A stretch of 51,296 bases of DNA, from assembly GCA_024692685.1 (NCBI GenBank), contig JAILMJ010000018.1, positions 1 through 51,296 of the forward strand. The letters run 5' to 3'. Source of the stretch: Clostridia bacterium. GTDB taxonomy: Bacteria > Bacillota > Clostridia > Oscillospirales > Acutalibacteraceae. This document shows positions 49,662 through 51,296 of the stretch, in pieces (position 1 is the stretch's first letter; each line of letters opens with the position of its first letter). The notes under the pieces were generated by a model. That model saw only the letters and a program-made list of their open reading frames with translations. It ran no database searches and was not told where the DNA came from. Made by a program: the position numbers and the translations under genes.

Positions 49662-50617
49662 CAGAAAGTAACCTCCGTTTTCTCACCGTCTGTCCTGACG
49701 CAAACCGTGCCGCAGACATCCGTTCTGTAAATCTTTTTTGTGTAACCGGACAGTCTCCGGACAACCGCGTCATTCGGATGCCCGTAATCGTTGTAAGCAC
49801 CCACGGAAATAATGCAGACCAAAGGGGACACCGCCCTAAGAAACTCTGAGCAGGAAGATGAACCGGAGCCGTGATGAGCGACCTTCAGTACGTCGGCTTT
49901 CAAATCCGCTCCCGCGCTCAGCAGTGCCGTTTCTTCTTCCGCTTCCGCATCCCCCGTAAACAGGTATGAAACTTCGCCGTAAGTAATTTTTATAATTGCA
50001 GAAGTATCGTTGACATTCTCTGTTTCGGTTGTTAACGGACCGAGTACGCAAATCACGGCACTTCCCAGCGAATAGGTATCTCCGGCAACCGTCTCACGAA
50101 CCTCAACATCATTCGCAACAAGGGCTTCAAGCATATCGGAATAGGCTTTTGAAGTCGGTGTCAGCTCCAGGGGGAGTTTCGGCATAAGAAACAAATCCGT
50201 GCCGTAATCGTTCAGTACTTCGCTGAGTGCTCCGATATGGTCGGAATGCATATGGGTGGCGACAATGTAATCAAGTCTTGATATTCCGAGGGAATCAAGG
50301 GTCATGGCAACGGAATCATAAGAAGCTCTTTCACCTGAATCTATGAGCATCGTTTTGCCGTCGCAGACAATCAGGGAACAATCTCCCTCTCCGACATCGA
50401 TAAAGTAAACACTCATCCCGCCGCTCTCTCCGGCAAAGGCAGGTGAGGAAGGACTGTTCTGCGCTTTTCTCCCGCCTAAGGTATTTTCAAGGCCTGAAAA
50501 AAAGCTGACATTTCCGCGCAGGGCGAACAATACCGCGGCGGCAAAAGCGGCTGCAACAATGATTACAATCGCTGCGGCAACATATTTATTCCTTTTTCTT
50601 TTTTCTTCTTGCCGCAT
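49661..50617 (-). CDS. ComEC/Rec2-like metallo-beta-lactamase-fold hydrolase, membrane anchored
   Basis: A 318-residue protein with a basic N-terminus and one membrane segment (AAAIVIIVAAAFAAAVLFAL, 14-33), so the catalytic domain is probably outside. VYFIDVGEGDCSLIV opens the MBL fold, THMHSDHIGAL is the metal-binding HxHxDH motif, and LFTGDAEAEEE and KVAHHGSGSS follow. Stand-alone proteins of this type resemble the C-terminal domain of ComEC and may degrade nucleic acid, but the channel part of ComEC is absent. DUF3006 partner overlaps downstream. Confidence 0.88.
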   Translation of the reverse strand: MRQEEKRKRNKYVAAAIVIIVAAAFAAAVLFALRGNVSFFSGLENTLGGRKAQNSPSSPAFAGESGGMSVYFIDVGEGDCSLIVCDGKTMLIDSGERASYDSVAMTLDSLGISRLDYIVATHMHSDHIGALSEVLNDYGTDLFLMPKLPLELTPTSKAYSDMLEALVANDVEVRETVAGDTYSLGSAVICVLGPLTTETENVNDTSAIIKITYGEVSYLFTGDAEAEEETALLSAGADLKADVLKVAHHGSGSSSCSEFLRAVSPLVCIISVGAYNDYGHPNDAVVRRLSGYTKKIYRTDVCGTVCVRTDGEKTEVTF

Positions 50618-50659
50618 ACTGTCTGAACTCCCGTCCGGCGTTTCTTTTCGCAGCTCAAA

Positions 50660-51295
50660 TCAATCGTCGTAATCACCGGAATCTCGATAATCGTCATCGC
50701 TGAAAACGTCATCTATTTCGGTGGGAATATAGTCCTCATCCTCATCGTCAAGGAAATCAAATTCGTCACCGCCGGACGCTTCATCCCGGGCGTCATAGTA
50801 TTCTCTTTCGACATAGCCGTCTTCGGAACTGTCTGTTTTGCCGGGCTTGTTTTTAAGGCCGAATTCAGAGTACAGTTCTTCCTCGTAATATTCGGTTTCT
50901 ATGTCTTCCGGCTCAATGCCGTCATCTTTGTTCTCTGTCGGATTGAAGGGCAATACCGTTCCGGATTCGGCTTCATCATCTTCGTCCTCATCGTATTCGT
51001 CTTCGTCTTCCGCTTCATCCTCAAACTCATCATATTCGAGTTCTTCGTCTTCCGCTTCATCCTCAAACTCGTCATATTCGGGTTCTTCGTCGTCTGCTTC
51101 ATCCTCAAGCTCATCATATCCGGACTCTTCAGCTTCCGCATCGTCCTCATCGTCAAAGATGTCTTCAATTACATCCTGCTGATTGGTATTAAACCCGTCA
51201 AAGGTCATCTGTTCTTCTCTCTTGCCTGAGCCACCTGCAAGCGCCTGCTGCTCATACCACTCCTGCTTGCTGATGAGAATCTGCCTGGGTTTCGC
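50660..51295 (-). CDS. Highly acidic repeat protein (partial at right edge)
   Basis: The frame stays open to the window end, so the true start is probably outside. The ATG at 51208 has only a weak ribosome binding site. The visible N-terminal part (QILISKQEWYEQQALAGG) looks like ordinary protein sequence. From there on it is dominated by Asp and Glu, with a 16-residue repeat containing EYDEFEDEAEDEE present about three times (about 50990-51130), then a Tyr/Asp-rich end. It is probably disordered. No family is recognised. It precedes the ComEC-like gene by 42 bp. Confidence 0.6.
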   Translation of the reverse strand, partial: AKPRQILISKQEWYEQQALAGGSGKREEQMTFDGFNTNQQDVIEDIFDDEDDAEAEESGYDELEDEADDEEPEYDEFEDEAEDEELEYDEFEDEAEDEDEYDEDEDDEAESGTVLPFNPTENKDDGIEPEDIETEYYEEELYSEFGLKNKPGKTDSSEDGYVEREYYDARDEASGGDEFDFLDDEDEDYIPTEIDDVFSDDDYRDSGDYDD

Positions 51296-51296
51296 G

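Overview
The window looks like a chromosomal stretch of a low-to-mid GC Gram-positive anaerobe of class Clostridia, probably a gut Oscillospiraceae/Ruminococcaceae relative. The reasons are strong AGGAGG-type ribosome binding sites, a SepF/DivIVA/YlbF division and RNA-processing set, a two-gene transketolase, a stand-alone TrpB2, an iron-sulfur type fumarase subunit, and a queT leader resembling the preQ1-III riboswitch known mainly from that group. This placement is inference from gene content; no rRNA is present.

Layout. (1) 1-892: end of a TetR-type regulator and a HAD phosphatase. (2) 893-2660: about 1.8 kb without a convincing gene, holding a hairpin cluster, decayed coding scraps, and then a degenerate tandem array (about 10 units of 57-76 bp) directly upstream of a replication-type ATPase. 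(3) 2663-7917: a small integrative mobilizable element: RepA-like ATPase, DUF4315 and DUF3847 proteins, a putative oriT, a MobA/MobL relaxase, an excisionase-like HTH protein and a tyrosine integrase. It abuts the 3' end of a tRNA-Ala(GGC) gene, the likely attachment site. The left attachment site was not found. (4) 8085-18153, minus strand: a compact aromatic amino acid operon aroF-tyrA-aroB-aroA-aroC-pheA-aroE/K(fused)-aroQ, followed by a separately led trpB2. All seven steps to chorismate plus the phenylalanine and tyrosine branch enzymes are present. The operon starts with a promoter, a leader peptide rich in Phe/Tyr/Trp codons and a strong terminator hairpin: a textbook layout for transcription attenuation.

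(5) 18183-23351: bioY, a thioesterase/flavoprotein pair, and a three-gene plus-strand operon of unknown role (zinc-ribbon membrane protein, anchored extracytoplasmic protein, GPH/MFS-like transporter). (6) 23394-26743, minus: rsmD-coaD-coiled-coil protein-HAD hydrolase, then queT with its own riboswitch-like leader. (7) 26859-32174, plus: small membrane protein, O-antigen-ligase-like protein and two paralogous alpha/beta hydrolases, one cytoplasmic and one with a signal peptide. (8) 32263-49237, minus: a long near-continuous run miaB-ylbF-mutS-mutL-miaA-HlyD-like-yggS-sepF-divIVA-lspA-rluA-HAD-transketolase(2 subunits)-coiled coil-fumarase beta-prsW, combining mismatch repair, tRNA modification, cell division and carbon metabolism. 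(9) 49446-51295, minus: DUF3006 protein, a ComEC-like metallo-hydrolase and a highly acidic repeat protein cut by the window edge.

The transketolase pair makes erythrose 4-phosphate, the substrate of AroF, though the two loci are far apart. The best candidates for new biology are the aromatic leader attenuator, the degenerate repeat array upstream of rep, the relaxase whose conserved N-terminus lacks a normal start codon, the paired cytoplasmic/secreted hydrolases and the uncharacterised zinc-ribbon/transporter operon.
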